Origin: Prevotellaceae bacterium
GTDB lineage: Bacteria > Bacteroidota > Bacteroidia > Bacteroidales > UBA932
Assembly: GCA_031267155.1 (NCBI GenBank)
Contig: JAIRZR010000483.1
Location: forward strand, 1 to 19,010
Direction: 5' to 3'
Length of the DNA: 19,010 bases
Position numbers and translations under genes: made by a program. The notes beneath the pieces are model-generated. The model was not told the origin of the DNA and ran no database searches. It saw only the letters and a list, made by a program, of their open reading frames with translations. Positions 6,473 to 14,119 of this stretch are shown here, in pieces (the stretch's first letter is position 1; each line of letters starts with the position of its first letter).

Positions 6473-8860
6473 ATGCGTGAATTGAAAAATACGGGTAACA
6501 TACTGACATGTAATACTTGCGAAACGGGAATCATCCTGCATTGCGAAAACGCCGATGTTCGCATCTCCATCTATTCATCTTCCATAGTGAGAATCGATGT
6601 GTCGTTTAGCAGGATATTCGAGGCTTTTTCGTATGCCGTTGAAGCCCTGCCGCAGGCAAATCTCCATACAATTATTGACGGCAATACTTTCATCGAAATA
6701 AGGACAGACAGCTTTATTACCCTTATAAACAAACATCCTTTTGCCGTCGCCTTCAAGACGCTGACGGGTGAGATAATCAACAGCGATGAACCCGGACTGT
6801 ACAATTCGCAGCTGGAAAATCATGTTACGGCATACAAAACTTTGCAGGAAAGAGAGCGTTTCATCGGGCTGGGCGAAAAAAGCGGCGGACTGGACAAGCG
6901 TTCATGCGCTTACACAAATATAAATACCGACAGTTTTGCATACGGAACCGAAACCGACCCTCTTTACGCTTCGTTCCCCTTCTATATCGGCTTGCATAAC
7001 AATCTGTGTTACGGGATTTTTCTGGACAATACGTATCAGAGCGATTTCAATTTCGGAGCAAGCAATAACAGGTTTTCTTCATTCGGCGCGCGCGGAGGAA
7101 ATCTGAACTACTATTTCATACATCATCAGTCTGTAAGCGGGATAATAAAATCATATACACATCTTACGGGACGAATGTCGCTGCCTCCTCTCTGGAGTTT
7201 GGGATATCATCAAAACAGATACAGCTATTACCCTGATACCGAAGTGTTGAGAATTGCCGAAACATTGAGGGAAAAGAAAATCCCCTGCGACAGCATAACT
7301 CTGGATATCCATTATATGAATGAATACATGTCATTTACATGGGACGGGACGAGGTTTCCCAATCCCGGGAAACTGCTGGATAAACTCAGGGACAGGGGTT
7401 TTCGGACAACGGTGATTCTTGATCCGGGAATAAGGTCGGATACGGCCGGCAGTGCGGGCGATATATTTCTCAAATACGTTGACGGACAGGACTATGAAGC
7501 CCAGGTATGGCCCGGATGGTGCAAATTCCCCGACTTCACGAATCCCGAAGCCGTAAAATGGTGGGCTGATAAAATTAAAACGCTTTTGGAACAGGGCGTT
7601 GCGGGGATATGGAACGACATGAACGAAATCTCAACATGGGGACAGAAAATGCCGGATAACATTATCTTCCATTTTGGCGGAGAAAAGGCGTCCCATCTCA
7701 AGGCGCGCAATATCTATGGACTGCAGATGGCTCGCGCCGGTTACGAAGGATATGTGAAACACTGCAAGTTACGCCCGTTTATGCTTACCCGTTCCGCGTT
7801 TTCGGGCATTCAGAGATATTCGGCTGTGTGGACAGGCGACAATACTGCCGAAGACAGTCACATGCTGATGGGAGTGAGGATGTTGATGAATATGGGTATC
7901 ACGGGTGTTGCATTTACGGGCATGGATATTGGCGGTTTTTTGGGAGAAGCCGGTCCAAATCTTTATGCACGGTGGATGCAGGCAGGCGCTTTTACTCCGT
8001 ACATGCGCAATCACAAGCAAATCAACACCAAATCTTCGGAGCCGTGGACGTTCGGCGAAGAAGTTCTGGAAATATCGCGCAATTATATCAATTTAAGATA
8101 CAGACTTTTGCCATACATTTATTCTACATTCAGGGAAGCCTCGCTTACCGGCATTCCCGTCATGCGCACTCTGGCAATAAAACATGCTTTCGACGATAAT
8201 ATTTACAATAAACTGTATGAAAATCAATACTATTTTGGAGACGCTTTTCTTGTCGCGCCTTTCGACAGCATTCAAAAATACGGGGAAGTTTATTTTCCCG
8301 AAGGAGAAAGGTATAGCCTGTACGACGATTCCACTGTTCCGGCTCAGACAGTTCGTATAGAGCCTCTTTCGATACACAGGCTTCCGGTTTACGTCAATGG
8401 CGGCAGTATTATTCCCATGCAGAATCCGGTTCAGCACACGGGCATGAGTCCGGGAAACACGCTCTATATACATGTTTATAAGGGCGAAAAAACGAATGTT
8501 TTCAACTATTATGAAGACGACGGAGAAAGTTTCGACTATCTTTCGGATATTTACTGCGAAAGACTGATACGCTACAATCCTCATGAATCCAGTATAGTAT
8601 TGGATGCGCCAAAAGGAAGTTTTCACTCGAAATTCACCCGCCTGAAATTTATTCTGCACGGCTTCGGGAATGTGAATAAGGTATGTGTTAATGATGAGAT
8701 TATGAGCGTTTCCGATGAAAAAATCTCATTTCTGGATCCGATATCCGCATTCGAACCTCAGGCGGAAATTACCACGCTTGGCGAATGCGAGGTCAAATGT
8801 TTTGAAATTGAAAACAGTTCCAAAGAGATTGTTGTGTATTGTTGTGAAACAATACGGTAG
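6473..8860 (+). CDS. glycoside hydrolase family 31 (alpha-glucosidase type)
   Basis: Retaining alpha-glycosidase of 795 residues. Numbered from the ATG used here, the nucleophile is D382 in WNDMNE and the acid/base is D456 in WTGDNTAEDSH. The GFLGEAGP and YMRNH motifs of the TIM barrel follow. An N-terminal beta-sandwich precedes the barrel, and LVAPF and a DUF5110-like C-terminal sandwich (YEDDGESFDY) follow it. SITLDIHYM with W-D beyond it suits alpha-glucosidases better than alpha-xylosidases, but activity on maltose, starch or other glucosides cannot be told apart. No signal peptide is seen, so it probably acts in the cytoplasm on imported oligosaccharides. The frame extends to an ATG at 6368, but that stretch resembles a promoter region and has no family similarity. 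Confidence 0.9.
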   Translation: MRELKNTGNILTCNTCETGIILHCENADVRISIYSSSIVRIDVSFSRIFEAFSYAVEALPQANLHTIIDGNTFIEIRTDSFITLINKHPFAVAFKTLTGEIINSDEPGLYNSQLENHVTAYKTLQERERFIGLGEKSGGLDKRSCAYTNINTDSFAYGTETDPLYASFPFYIGLHNNLCYGIFLDNTYQSDFNFGASNNRFSSFGARGGNLNYYFIHHQSVSGIIKSYTHLTGRMSLPPLWSLGYHQNRYSYYPDTEVLRIAETLREKKIPCDSITLDIHYMNEYMSFTWDGTRFPNPGKLLDKLRDRGFRTTVILDPGIRSDTAGSAGDIFLKYVDGQDYEAQVWPGWCKFPDFTNPEAVKWWADKIKTLLEQGVAGIWNDMNEISTWGQKMPDNIIFHFGGEKASHLKARNIYGLQMARAGYEGYVKHCKLRPFMLTRSAFSGIQRYSAVWTGDNTAEDSHMLMGVRMLMNMGITGVAFTGMDIGGFLGEAGPNLYARWMQAGAFTPYMRNHKQINTKSSEPWTFGEEVLEISRNYINLRYRLLPYIYSTFREASLTGIPVMRTLAIKHAFDDNIYNKLYENQYYFGDAFLVAPFDSIQKYGEVYFPEGERYSLYDDSTVPAQTVRIEPLSIHRLPVYVNGGSIIPMQNPVQHTGMSPGNTLYIHVYKGEKTNVFNYYEDDGESFDYLSDIYCERLIRYNPHESSIVLDAPKGSFHSKFTRLKFILHGFGNVNKVCVNDEIMSVSDEKISFLDPISAFEPQAEITTLGECEVKCFEIENSSKEIVVYCCETIR

Positions 8861-8900
8861 AGTGTGTCCGTCATTGCGGGTTATCGTGTTGCTTTGAGAG

Positions 8901-8987
8901 ATTCTGACTTTCGTCAGAATGACTGCTGTGAATGTAACAGTTGTGAATGTGGCGATTGTGGTCGTCATTGCGGGCTTGACCCGCAAT
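8901..8987 (+). repeat. two-hairpin dispersed repeat, copy 1
   Basis: Bounded by a perfect hairpin ATTCTGAC-TTTC-GTCAGAAT (8901-8920) and a second one ATTGCGGG-CTTGA-CCCGCAAT (8967-8987). Between them lie two imperfect copies of TGTGAATGT(A/G)AC. The same element occurs inverted at 17758-17829 with a shorter middle. Repeats of this CGTCATTGCGGG type are widespread in bacterial genomes. Confidence 0.8.
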
Positions 8988-9040
8988 CTCATACTGTATT
9001 GAGAGATTCTGATGAGGGTGTCTCAAAAGGGTCGAGTCCC

Positions 9041-9116
9041 GTCATTGCGAGGGCGCAGCCCGAAGCAATCCAGTGATTAACAGTATTCTGGATTGCTTCG
9101 CTTCGCTTACAATGAC
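9041..9116. repeat. inverted repeat of CGTCATTGCGAG type
   Basis: GTCATTG and GAAGCAATCCAG on the left pair with CTGGATTGCTTC (9088-9099) and CAATGAC (9110-9116) on the right, giving a long interrupted hairpin with a 14-base loop. Downstream bases 9107-9163 recur inverted at 3329-3386. Confidence 0.75.
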
Positions 9117-9187
9117 GCTTTCGTAAGTGACACATTAAGAGGCTACTTTCTGACCGGGAAGATGTTCGTCATTGTAAGTGTGGAGTA

Positions 9188-9237
9188 CCCCCGTTCGGCT
9201 TAGTCTCCAGACGCGAAGACGCTACGCCGAACGGGGG
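9188..9237. repeat. 12-bp perfect inverted repeat
   Basis: CCCCCGTTCGGC (9188-9199) and GCCGAACGGGGG (9226-9237) enclose 26 bases. The right arm overlaps a second palindrome, GGGGGAATTTCCCCC (9233-9247), so two alternative hairpins compete. The GAAGACGCTACGCCGA part recurs with changes at 14188-14210. Confidence 0.75.
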
Positions 9238-9280
9238 AATTTCCCCCGTAGGAGCTTGTTGTCGGATGACATATTTTCTA

Positions 9281-9317
9281 CACAGGGCCTTGCCGGCAAG
9301 GTTTGCCTTGCCCTGTG
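9281..9317. repeat. nested palindrome CACAGGG...CCCTGTG
   Basis: CACAGGG and CCCTGTG form the outer stem. Inside is the perfect palindrome CCTTGCCGGCAAGG. An alternative pairing of CAAGG with the following CCTTG is possible. Confidence 0.65.
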
Positions 9318-9390
9318 CTAATGATTATGCTCTTTTAGAGCTATTTACAATCCCTATGCTATTGATTTCAGCCTTAACCTGATGGCTATG

Positions 9391-9452
9391 GGGCATGCCC
9401 TGTCTCCACGAAGAACGGGCTGTGATTATAATTGCGGAGACAGGGCATGCCC
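9391..9452. repeat. 17-bp perfect inverted repeat
   Basis: GGGCATGCCCTGTCTCC (9391-9407) is repeated in exact reverse complement at 9436-9452, with a 28-base loop. GGGCATGCCC is itself palindromic. No coding role is apparent. Confidence 0.8.
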
Positions 9453-9518
9453 AGTTCGCACCTACGTCGAAATGATTGCCGTTATACTATGCGCGGGATG
9501 GTTTTGTTATATGACCAT

Positions 9519-9629
9519 GGGCGAACACACAGGTTCGCCTCTACGTTGTGGTATTATTGATATTATTGATATTATTGACAACGGTAATCACGGCAACGAC
9601 AATGTAGGGGCGAACCTGTGTGTTCGCCC
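9519..9629. repeat. 21-bp perfect inverted repeat with microsatellite core
   Basis: Bases 9519-9539 (GGGCGAACACACAGGTTCGC plus C) and 9609-9629 are exact reverse complements. The similarity extends inward with mismatches (TCTACGTTGT against CCTACATTGT). The loop holds three exact copies of TATTATTGA at 9552-9578. The total length of 111 bases and the strong ends fit a small non-autonomous inverted-repeat element. Confidence 0.8.
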
Positions 9630-9742
9630 TACATAACAAATTTACACCGCGTTCGGTATAATATCAAATCCGGTCAGGCCGCAAAGATTTAGGGCGACCG
9701 CGAGGGTTACCCCTACACTGGACACAGACACATCGAGGCTGT

Positions 9743-10060
9743 GATATTGCCGGTTTCCCGAATGTGAAAGCCCTCCTGTCGCCTCGAAAGCGCGATGGAA
9801 TCAAAACATTTTATTTCAGCACAAATACCTCTTCGATGCGCGTAAAACAGTGTCGCGAAAACCCGAATGCCTGTCTTTATTTTTATCGGAAAGGATTGAT
9901 AAAGTATCAGGGCGTCATGCTAATCGGGAAAATGGAAGCGCTCGAAGACAAGGCAATTAGACAGGAAATGAGGCGTTTTGGCGATAAAATGTTTTATCCT
10001 CAGGGTGTAAGTGATCCCGATTATTGCGACCTGAGAACAGAAAATTTTGATATACAATGA
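9743..10060 (+). pseudogene. decayed pyridoxamine-phosphate-oxidase-like (FMN-binding) gene
   Basis: The frame reads DIAGFPNVKALLSPRKRDG, then IKTFYFSTNTSSMRVKQCR, GVMLIGKMEALED and YPQGVSDPDYC, the pattern of the small flavin-binding split-barrel family related to pyridoxamine 5'-phosphate oxidase. Family members have about 25-30 residues before the GFPN stretch. Here that part is missing: the frame continues upstream only through repeat sequence to a stop at 9659, and the first usable start is a GTG at 9764 inside the domain. Near the end, the strand expected between DPDYC and the final NFDI-type motif appears deleted (DYCDLRTENFDIQ). It is therefore probably non-functional, with its 5' end replaced by repeat DNA. 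A shortened but still expressed protein cannot be excluded. Confidence 0.62.
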
Positions 10061-10106
10061 TTAAAGCTGCCTGGCGGATATGGAAGTCCCGAGCCTCTTT
10101 TCCGTC

Positions 10107-10976
10107 CTAATTTTTTTCAAGTTCAATCGTATAGGCGTGCGGGTAAATTCTTTTCAGGCTGTCTATTGCATTGCTCAGATTTTCCTGAGACGGGTAGCTG
10201 AAAATCACGGAATAGGGAGTATCGCTGTCTATGCAATAGACTGATGTTCCCGATATGGTTTTGGAAAAATCCCTTGCATCGCGGAGTTTTTCAAACGACG
10301 ATAATACAATTCCATATTTCGGAGTAAAATATTCATCGTATTTCAGTTCGGGGACAGGCGCTTTCGCCGGGATTTCCGGTGTCCGGTATCTGTTGTCGGT
10401 CAGGATATATTTGAATATTGCAAATATCGCTGCAACAATAAATATCACTATTATTATAACACCCGTTACCAGTCCCCTGGCGCCGCCGTTCTTTTCCTTT
10501 TTCCTTTTTTTCTTCTCTTTTTTATGTACGACAGTTTCCTGTCTGTCAATTTCCATCAGTCCGGCGGTTTGAATATCTACGGGTTCCAGTCCGAATGATT
10601 CCATCAGCAGATTTTCCGATTCCTGTCTAAACATCAGTTTCGACTGTCCCGACACATACAGGCGTCCCAGTCCCGGCAGGAGCGCCTCTTCGCCCGTTGC
10701 GAGCAGCACACAAATATTGTCTATCCAGAAAGCCAGTTCCTCTTTAGCAACTCCAATCGACACATTATTAACCTGAACAATGCGGTTCTCCAGCTTTTCG
10801 TCGTTCCAGATTTCGTTTTGATGGAAAACAACAGACTTGGAAGGCGGATATATCTTTCCGTCCGACACAAGAGCCGAAGAATACTCCGATATGAAACTGC
10901 CCAGACAGGGCAGCGATACCCTGTTATATTCCATTATCAATTCCTTTAATAAAATGACAATAGCAGCGCTTTCCAT
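10107..10976 (-). CDS. HU-CCDC81 and SPOR domain membrane protein
   Basis: 289-residue bitopic inner-membrane protein. Residues 1-125 hold two HU-like modules of the CCDC81 bacterial type: VSLPCLGSFISEY with YPPSKSVVF, then the LPGLGRLY motif. A very basic stretch (HKKEKKKRKKEKN, 151-163) precedes one transmembrane helix at about 167-188, which puts the HU part in the cytoplasm. The periplasmic C-terminus (about 219-285, starting YGIVLSSFEK) resembles a SPOR domain, which binds denuded peptidoglycan at division sites. It may link DNA or another cytoplasmic partner to the cell wall; this is inference from the domains. It lies 15 bases after the barrel gene, in the same direction. Confidence 0.82.
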   Translation of the reverse strand: MESAAIVILLKELIMEYNRVSLPCLGSFISEYSSALVSDGKIYPPSKSVVFHQNEIWNDEKLENRIVQVNNVSIGVAKEELAFWIDNICVLLATGEEALLPGLGRLYVSGQSKLMFRQESENLLMESFGLEPVDIQTAGLMEIDRQETVVHKKEKKKRKKEKNGGARGLVTGVIIIVIFIVAAIFAIFKYILTDNRYRTPEIPAKAPVPELKYDEYFTPKYGIVLSSFEKLRDARDFSKTISGTSVYCIDSDTPYSVIFSYPSQENLSNAIDSLKRIYPHAYTIELEKN

Positions 10977-10991
10977 ACAGTCTTCGCGTGT

Positions 10992-12845
10992 TTAGAATTT
11001 GAATGTTATTCCGCCAAGTACTCCTGTTCCCGGAAGCTTGTAGCCATGCCATATTTCATTTCTGCGATTCAGCAAATTGCTGGCATTAAGAAATATCGAA
11101 AAACTTCTGGTAAACATGTATTCAGCGCCTATGCCCAAATTGAACAGTCCGTCGTTATAGTAAATCTCGCTGTGCGCCGTATTGTATGTATATGGAGTTT
11201 TTGAATTTGCATGAGCATTAATATTGAAGACAAGAGTTTTAGTCGCTTTTATATTAATATCGAGATCGGCGGCAAATGAGGGCCTGTGAAACGCCGCATT
11301 CAGCCCGTCAAGCACGTACGAGTACCAGGCGCCCGACAGCATAGCATCCAGGAAACCTGTCGAAATCTTCAAATCAGCGCCCACATTAAACTGCTGTACA
11401 TCATCATAAACGACGTCAAAATTATTCCCTAATGCAAGGAGTCCTTCACCCGGCAATGTCTGTCCGGAATTGACAAAGAAATAGAGATCCTTTACATACG
11501 AATATTTTCCGTAGATATTGTAGGCAAAGATATTTTCGACATTTCCCTTTGCGCCTGCGGAAATGGCGTATGGACACTCGCTTGCTTTCATTGCCATATT
11601 CAGTCCGGGGGTGATAAACGGATTTTCGGATACTGTCGACCTGTAATCATTCATTTTCGTTTCTCCGTTGATGCCTGCGTATGGAATGAACTCATCGGCT
11701 AACTTGAAACGGACGCCGGCTACGGGATAAATCCTGTTTTTCATGCTGTGATCTCTTTTGTAGCCCGTGTATTTGACGCCCAGATCAATATCGACCTTTT
11801 CCGACAAATAGGAGTACGAGGGCGTAAGGCTGAAAATGTATTTGGTATCCGTAATATCCCTGCCGGAGCCGTGCATCCCGTATAAATCATTGAATACGCC
11901 GCTGTACATCAGCAGGGGATTCGAAAAGTATCTGTTATATGCAGCGTTGTACTTGAGGTTGCGCATATAGACGTCCCCATCGGCTTTCAGCGAAATGAGA
12001 TGCTTTTTTTCTCCGAAGGCATAGCCCAGCATAATATCCGTACCGAATTTATTTTCACTCATCGAGAAAATCCGTCCCCTGTCGAATTTGTTTTTGCCAT
12101 TGTCGCCAAAGGCGTCGAACAGTAAATTAACATGATAGCGTAAAGCGCTTTCCTTTGTATCCTGGGAATTGATTCCTGCATTGAGATAAATGGACGTGTA
12201 CGCCTGCGAAATGCTGTCCCGCTTGGGAACGATGCCGGCTCTTTTGGCGGCGGTGGTATTGTACCCGTAAAACAGCACATTATGCCCCCTGAATCCTCCA
12301 TCGATGTTGAATGACAGTTTTTCCCAGCTTTTCCTGAAAAATATTCCCGCCTGATGGTTCATCTCGTCAATCGGTATGTTTTCTCCGTTGGGATTGTTTA
12401 TTTTTGTCCAGATCGAACGGTGATTGTAGAATAAGCCGTACGACAGGTCTGCGGGATTAAGGTTGTGAAGATATAAGTCTCCCAAAAACTGGAAGGGATA
12501 TCCGGCTCCAACTCTGGCGTATAACCATTTGGGATCCCTGTACGCATTTTCATTGATTTTCGCCGGCGGCATCGGACGCACTGTGACGCTCGAGGCTATA
12601 TTGTGCGGCGTAATGGAATATTGATATTTGCCTTTGATGTTCAGCAAAGTATCGCTGAAAGAAACGGGAAACTCAATTTTCTCGGCGTCCGAAATTATCG
12701 GATCGTAAGCTTTAGTCACCTGAACTGTCTTGCTTAAATCATCCTGCGCCAGAGCCGCCAGGGGAAATATAAGCGGTAAAACCATCAAAATTTTAATGCA
12801 TAAAAAGCGGTAAACACCAATGCCAAAGTAATATCTTAGATTCAT
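10992..12845 (-). CDS. TonB-receptor-like outer-membrane beta-barrel without plug
   Basis: 617-residue outer-membrane protein. The signal peptide ends near A33 (LAALA before QDDLS). A short periplasmic segment with KAYDPIISDAEKIEFP and a proline-rich RPMPPAKI follows. The rest has many alternating aromatic strands. The last strand, GVLGGITFKF, ends in F as outer-membrane barrels do. RSFSIFLNASNLLNRR just before it is typical of TonB-dependent receptor C-termini. No plug domain or clear TonB box is seen, so it is more likely a relative that lost the plug than a normal receptor. A TAnnTTTG box lies 33-40 bases upstream. The HU/SPOR gene follows closely. Confidence 0.78.
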   Translation of the reverse strand: MNLRYYFGIGVYRFLCIKILMVLPLIFPLAALAQDDLSKTVQVTKAYDPIISDAEKIEFPVSFSDTLLNIKGKYQYSITPHNIASSVTVRPMPPAKINENAYRDPKWLYARVGAGYPFQFLGDLYLHNLNPADLSYGLFYNHRSIWTKINNPNGENIPIDEMNHQAGIFFRKSWEKLSFNIDGGFRGHNVLFYGYNTTAAKRAGIVPKRDSISQAYTSIYLNAGINSQDTKESALRYHVNLLFDAFGDNGKNKFDRGRIFSMSENKFGTDIMLGYAFGEKKHLISLKADGDVYMRNLKYNAAYNRYFSNPLLMYSGVFNDLYGMHGSGRDITDTKYIFSLTPSYSYLSEKVDIDLGVKYTGYKRDHSMKNRIYPVAGVRFKLADEFIPYAGINGETKMNDYRSTVSENPFITPGLNMAMKASECPYAISAGAKGNVENIFAYNIYGKYSYVKDLYFFVNSGQTLPGEGLLALGNNFDVVYDDVQQFNVGADLKISTGFLDAMLSGAWYSYVLDGLNAAFHRPSFAADLDINIKATKTLVFNINAHANSKTPYTYNTAHSEIYYNDGLFNLGIGAEYMFTRSFSIFLNASNLLNRRNEIWHGYKLPGTGVLGGITFKF

Positions 12846-12877
12846 ATCCTAACTATTTTAAATCTTTTTGCCGAGTG

Positions 12878-12885
12878 CAAAAATA
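12878..12885 (-). promoter_or_regulatory. candidate -7 promoter box for the barrel/SPOR operon
   Basis: The minus strand reads TATTTTTG, a match to TAnnTTTG, 33 bases before the ATG at 12845, with TTAGGAT close to the start codon. No convincing -33 TTG at the right distance. Confidence 0.42.
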
Positions 12886-12990
12886 CTTATTATTTTTTAT
12901 TCCGCGATTTTATTTTGCATTTCTTTTGTTTTACCCACTGTCTCAGTGTGGAAAATGTGATTTCTTTGTCCGATATTCATGTCGACAATT

Positions 12991-13063
12991 TATACTGTGT
13001 ACAGTGTGGAGACGCGATGCATCGCATCCCCACAAAATGCAAAATCATTCCGCACACAGTATA
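12991..13063. repeat. inverted-repeat element with nested palindrome
   Basis: Outer ends TATACTGTGT (12991-13000) and ACACAGTATA (13054-13063) are exact reverse complements. Inside, TGTGG and CCACA flank the 12-bp perfect palindrome GCGATGCATCGC (13014-13025). The 73-base size and structure fit a small non-autonomous element. Confidence 0.7.
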
Positions 13064-13196
13064 ACAGAATTGCCGGCACATCTTTTGCTTACAGCCTTCA
13101 TCCTATGACCGGACAAACATTACGCCGTGCCGTGCAACCTGAGTTCGGGATAAGAAATGATATCAATCATTATGAATCGGTTATTTGTTGCCCGCA

Positions 13197-13581
13197 GGGT
13201 GGGCTGTCAAAAATCCAGGGGGTAAATTTTAAACTTTGCACCCCATAAATTATGGCAGGAGATTGTTTTCCATACCGGAAAACGGCTTGAAAAGCCAGAT
13301 TTTCATAACCGCAGGTCTTTTGGAGTTAAAAGTTAAGAATTAATAACTAAAAGTACTGGCGAGCGTTAGCTAACTTTTTAACTCTTAACTTTTAGTTCTT
13401 AACTCTAAAAATCCTGCCTTTCAGGCAGTGGTCGGAAGGTGATTGTCTTCCGCAGGTCGAGACCTGCGGTTATGAAAATAAAGCCCTTCGGGCTATCATG
13501 CTTCAAAAAAAATTGAACGAGTATTTTTTGAAGCAATAAAGGATTTTTAACACCCCACCCTCCGGGTGGGCTGTCAAAAAT
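13197..13581. repeat. cluster of short hairpins between 18-bp direct repeats
   Basis: GGGTGGGCTGTCAAAAAT occurs at 13197-13214 and again at 13564-13581. Between them lie an imperfect AT-rich inverted repeat (13323-13405), the hairpins CTGCCT-TTC-AGGCAG (13414-13428), CGCAGGTC-GA-GACCTGCG (13451-13468), an 11-bp stem GCTTCAAAAAA (13500-13534) and CCCACCC-TCC-GGGTGGG (13554-13570). The 18-mer at 13300-13317 returns inverted at 13461-13478. Confidence 0.7.
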
Positions 13582-13619
13582 GACATGAATCATCGCAAAA
13601 TATTTCCTCCAATATAATG

Positions 13620-13855
13620 TCACTCTTTCAGGGTTTTACATTATTTGCTTTATCGCTTTTTTCTATAATAATTTCAACCTTTCAGGTTTATCTAATAAGA
13701 ATATGTTTGAATATCAGCACAAAAATCCCGAAGGGATGTTATTTTTATAGCAAAACAACAAATACAAACCTTACAAAACGCCGAAGGCGTGATATTATTG
13801 TAATTCATAAAACGGAACGGTTTTCTATTGATATTGATGTCCTGCGGACAACTAA
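13620..13855 (+). repeat. phased hairpin series, about 52-base spacing
   Basis: Short stems with 3-base loops recur at roughly regular steps: CTCTTTCAGGG (centre about 13628), AACCT-TTC-AGGTT (13682), ATCCC-GAA-GGGAT (13732), ACGCC-GAA-GGCGT (13784), TGTCC-TGC-GGACA (13844). The stem sequences differ from one another but remain paired, and AT-rich linkers such as TGATATTATTGTA separate them. Confidence 0.65.
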
Positions 13856-13891
13856 TACCACACGCGGGGCAATTTTGTGCATTGCAGACTT

Positions 13892-14119
13892 GACACCGTA
13901 AGGCGTCCAATTTTGATAACCTCGAAGCGCAGTTCGGGGTACAGCACACATCTCTCCACAACTCCGTAAGGACTTGAATCAAGCGCAAGCTTGAACAGTT
14001 TCTTCCCATTAAACTCGCAGGGAATTGAACTCCTTCGGAGTTCTGACTGAACTTGGACGGTTTACCCCGGGCTGCGCTTTGCTTGCACGGGGTTATCAAA
14101 ATTGGACGCCTACGGCGTC
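13892..14119. repeat. 228-bp element with about 30-bp terminal inverted repeats
   Basis: Bases 13902-13921 (GGCGTCCAATTTTGATAACC) and 14091-14110 are perfect reverse complements. The match extends outward through GACACCGTAA against GACGCCGTA with one substitution and one indel. Inside are further hairpins: TCAAGC-GCAA-GCTTGA (13978-13993), GAACTCC-TTC-GGAGTTC (14027-14043) and ACCCCG...CGGGGT (14064-14093). It has no coding capacity and could be a MITE-like element or a folded transcript. Confidence 0.72.

Larger units (their letters stand above)
8861..9742. other. gene-free tract made of palindromic repeats
   Basis: 880 bases without a credible gene. In order it contains: a two-hairpin repeat shared with 17.8 kb, the CGTCATTGCGAG-type inverted repeat, and four unrelated long inverted repeats (9188-9237, 9281-9317, 9391-9452, 9519-9629). 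The last of these encloses a three-fold 9-base microsatellite. At 9691-9717 lies a GGGCGACCGCGAGGGTTACC-type repeat. Short open frames across it (for example 9382-9636) are produced by the repeats. There is no integrase or transposase, so any mobility would rely on an enzyme supplied from elsewhere. Confidence 0.8.

Noticed and set aside
8093..8659. 188-residue minus-strand frame
   Set aside because: Antisense shadow inside the well-supported GH31 gene.
9382..9636. 84-residue frame with IIDIIDIID
   Set aside because: Built from two inverted-repeat elements and a 9-base microsatellite; no coding signals.
13692..14099. 135-residue Cys-rich minus-strand frame
   Set aside because: It lies entirely on hairpin repeats and one arm of the 228-bp inverted-repeat element, with no promoter or ribosome site. 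Its cysteines come from the repeated GC-rich stems.
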